NCBI RefSeq assembly: GCF_947495725.1
Contig: NZ_CANLZZ010000002.1
Coordinates: forward strand, 124,001-188,000
DNA from: an uncultured Lutibacter sp.
Lineage (GTDB): Bacteria; Bacteroidota; Bacteroidia; Flavobacteriales; Flavobacteriaceae
Length of the DNA: 64,000 nt
Direction: 5' to 3'
Shown one piece after another: positions 63,330 to 64,000 of this stretch. The notes beneath the pieces are model-generated. The model was given only the letters and a program-made list of their open reading frames with translations, had not been told where the DNA came from and searched no databases. How positions within the stretch are numbered: position 1 is the stretch's first letter; each line of letters begins with the position of its first letter. The position numbers and the translations under genes are program-made.

Positions 63330-63335
63330 TTATAG

Positions 63336-63761
63336 TTATGGATGTGCGTTTACCCAAACCTCACCATCTTCAAAATGTTCTTTTTTCCAAATAGGAACGG
63401 TTTCTTTTAAGGTGTCAATAGCAAATTCACAAGCTTCAAAAGCGGCTTTTCTGTGTGCAGAAGATACAGCAATAATTACAGGGATTTCACCAATTTTAAG
63501 TTTGCCAAGCGCGTGGTGAATTGCAATTTTATGAATATCGAATTTCTCCAAAGCTAAGTCAGCAATTTTTTGTATTTCTTTAATAGCCATTGGTTCGTAA
63601 GCACTAAAATCTAATAAGGTAACTTCTTTGTTTTTTGTTGCATTTCTTACGGTACCAACAAACAATGCGATGCCACCACAAGAAGCATCTTGTACAAAAT
63701 TGTAACATTCATTTAAGTTTAATATATCAGAAGTTACTATTATTGAAGTTCTGCTTTTCAT
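63336..63761 (-). CDS. moaE: Molybdopterin synthase catalytic subunit
   Basis: A 141-residue MoaE. Landmarks are CGGIALFVGTVRN, LDFSAYEPMA, HALGKLKIGEIPVIIAVSSAHRKAAFEAC and the C-terminal PIWKKEHFEDGEVWV with the catalytic Lys. It puts dithiolene sulfur into cPMP using MoaD-thiocarboxylate. It is convergent with the sensor-kinase gene. No MoaD gene is seen in the window. Confidence 0.95.
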   Translation of the reverse strand: MKSRTSIIVTSDILNLNECYNFVQDASCGGIALFVGTVRNATKNKEVTLLDFSAYEPMAIKEIQKIADLALEKFDIHKIAIHHALGKLKIGEIPVIIAVSSAHRKAAFEACEFAIDTLKETVPIWKKEHFEDGEVWVNAHP

Positions 63762-63833
63762 TTTTAACTAAATATATACAAATTTAAGAAATCTAAAATG
63801 TATTTTCGCGGCAACTACTAAATTATTGAAATA

Positions 63834-64000
63834 ATGAAAAAAACATTTAGAATTGTAAGTATATTAGAAGGAATATCTTATTTATTATTACTTTTTATTG
63901 CAACACCTATAAAATATTTGGTTGGAAATGAATTATTTGTGAAAATTCTGGGAATGCCACATGGGCTATTGTTTTTAACGTATGTCGTTTTAGCTATTAT
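63834..64000 (+). CDS. DUF3817-like integral membrane protein, partial
   Basis: The first 55 residues of a protein cut by the right edge. It starts MKKTFRIVSILEGISYLLLL with a hydrophobic helix, followed by a polar loop and a second helix beginning HGLLFLTYVV. The EGISY and PHGLLF motifs fit the DUF3817 family. A TATTTTCG element near 63801 resembles a -7 hexamer with one mismatch. Function unknown. Confidence 0.7.
   Translation, partial: MKKTFRIVSILEGISYLLLLFIATPIKYLVGNELFVKILGMPHGLLFLTYVVLAI

Noticed and set aside
1-64000. CRISPR arrays, prophage, insertion sequences, tRNA or rRNA genes
   Set aside because: No regularly spaced repeats, transposase, integrase or structural-protein genes, and no GC-richer cloverleaf segment could be seen by eye; a tRNAscan search would be decisive for tRNAs.

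Overview
The window is a chromosomal segment of a low-GC member of the Flavobacteriaceae (Bacteroidota). The evidence is the gliding-motility pair gldE-gldD next to ssb and mutY, promoters of the Bacteroidota type (TTG, 17-20 bases, TAnnTTTG) with no Shine-Dalgarno pattern, Bacteroidota-type LeuRS and IleRS, a TerB-DnaJ protein, and a small exported-lipoprotein repertoire. No tRNA, rRNA, CRISPR array, prophage or insertion sequence was seen, and no stretch over 300 bases lacks a gene.

Layout. 1-8.7 kb: a patatin-like phospholipase cut by the window edge, leuS, alanine dehydrogenase, a SemiSWEET sugar transporter, an NtrY-like kinase with a crotonase, and a Crp/Fnr regulator facing a YceI lipocalin-like protein. 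8.7-17.2 kb: an HD hydrolase, then a divergent carbohydrate cluster (MFS transporter and TIM-barrel enzyme on minus; GMC oxidoreductase, gluconate-dehydrogenase-subunit-3-like protein, DUF1080, Gfo/Idh/MocA and TIM-barrel enzyme on plus). Four of its proteins carry twin-arginine signals, so it looks like a periplasmic pathway that oxidises sugars to 3-keto sugars and then cleaves them. 17.2-24.4 kb: bacilliredoxin, TerB-DnaJ protein, a duplicated terminator-bearing intergenic element, a metallophosphoesterase, ileS, a DksA-like protein and lspA. 24.4-28.2 kb: an exported sulfatase with two tandem DUF1566 paralogs. 28.2-34.3 kb: a nine-gene arsenic/organoarsenical resistance operon (arsR, Cys-tailed thioredoxin, arsC, acr3, phosphoesterase, methyltransferase, arsP-like permease, arsF-like, arsG-like) ending in a clear terminator. 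34.4-43.6 kb: PLP decarboxylase, uvrC, patatin/outer-membrane phospholipase, RNase G, a 30-residue very basic protein, HU, mutY and ssb. 43.6-49.6 kb: gldE, gldD, heme A synthase, small lipoproteins, a DMT exporter and rplU-rpmA. 49.7-63.8 kb: waaA, two Crp/Fnr regulators flanking a YeeE/YedE pair, then a long molybdenum-cofactor run (moaA, moeA, moaC, MobB-like/MobA fusion, DUF1835, MoeB-rhodanese, membrane MutS), a hybrid sensor kinase and moaE. The last gene is a partial membrane protein.

Most interesting points: an IleRS whose HIGH signature reads GIHH, the rearrangement associated with strong mupirocin resistance; the 3-keto-sugar cluster; the arsenic operon with a probable CcdA-like/thioredoxin-like redox relay; a strongly foldable 106-base element behind alanine dehydrogenase; a Crp-type palindrome about 41.5 bases upstream of a predicted start point; the duplicated element at 18.66-18.91 kb; and a sulfatase paired with two C-type-lectin-fold DUF1566 proteins.

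All calls rest on reading motifs, gene order and sequence patterns. No database search, alignment or folding calculation was run. Residue positions are counted by hand and may be off by one or two.
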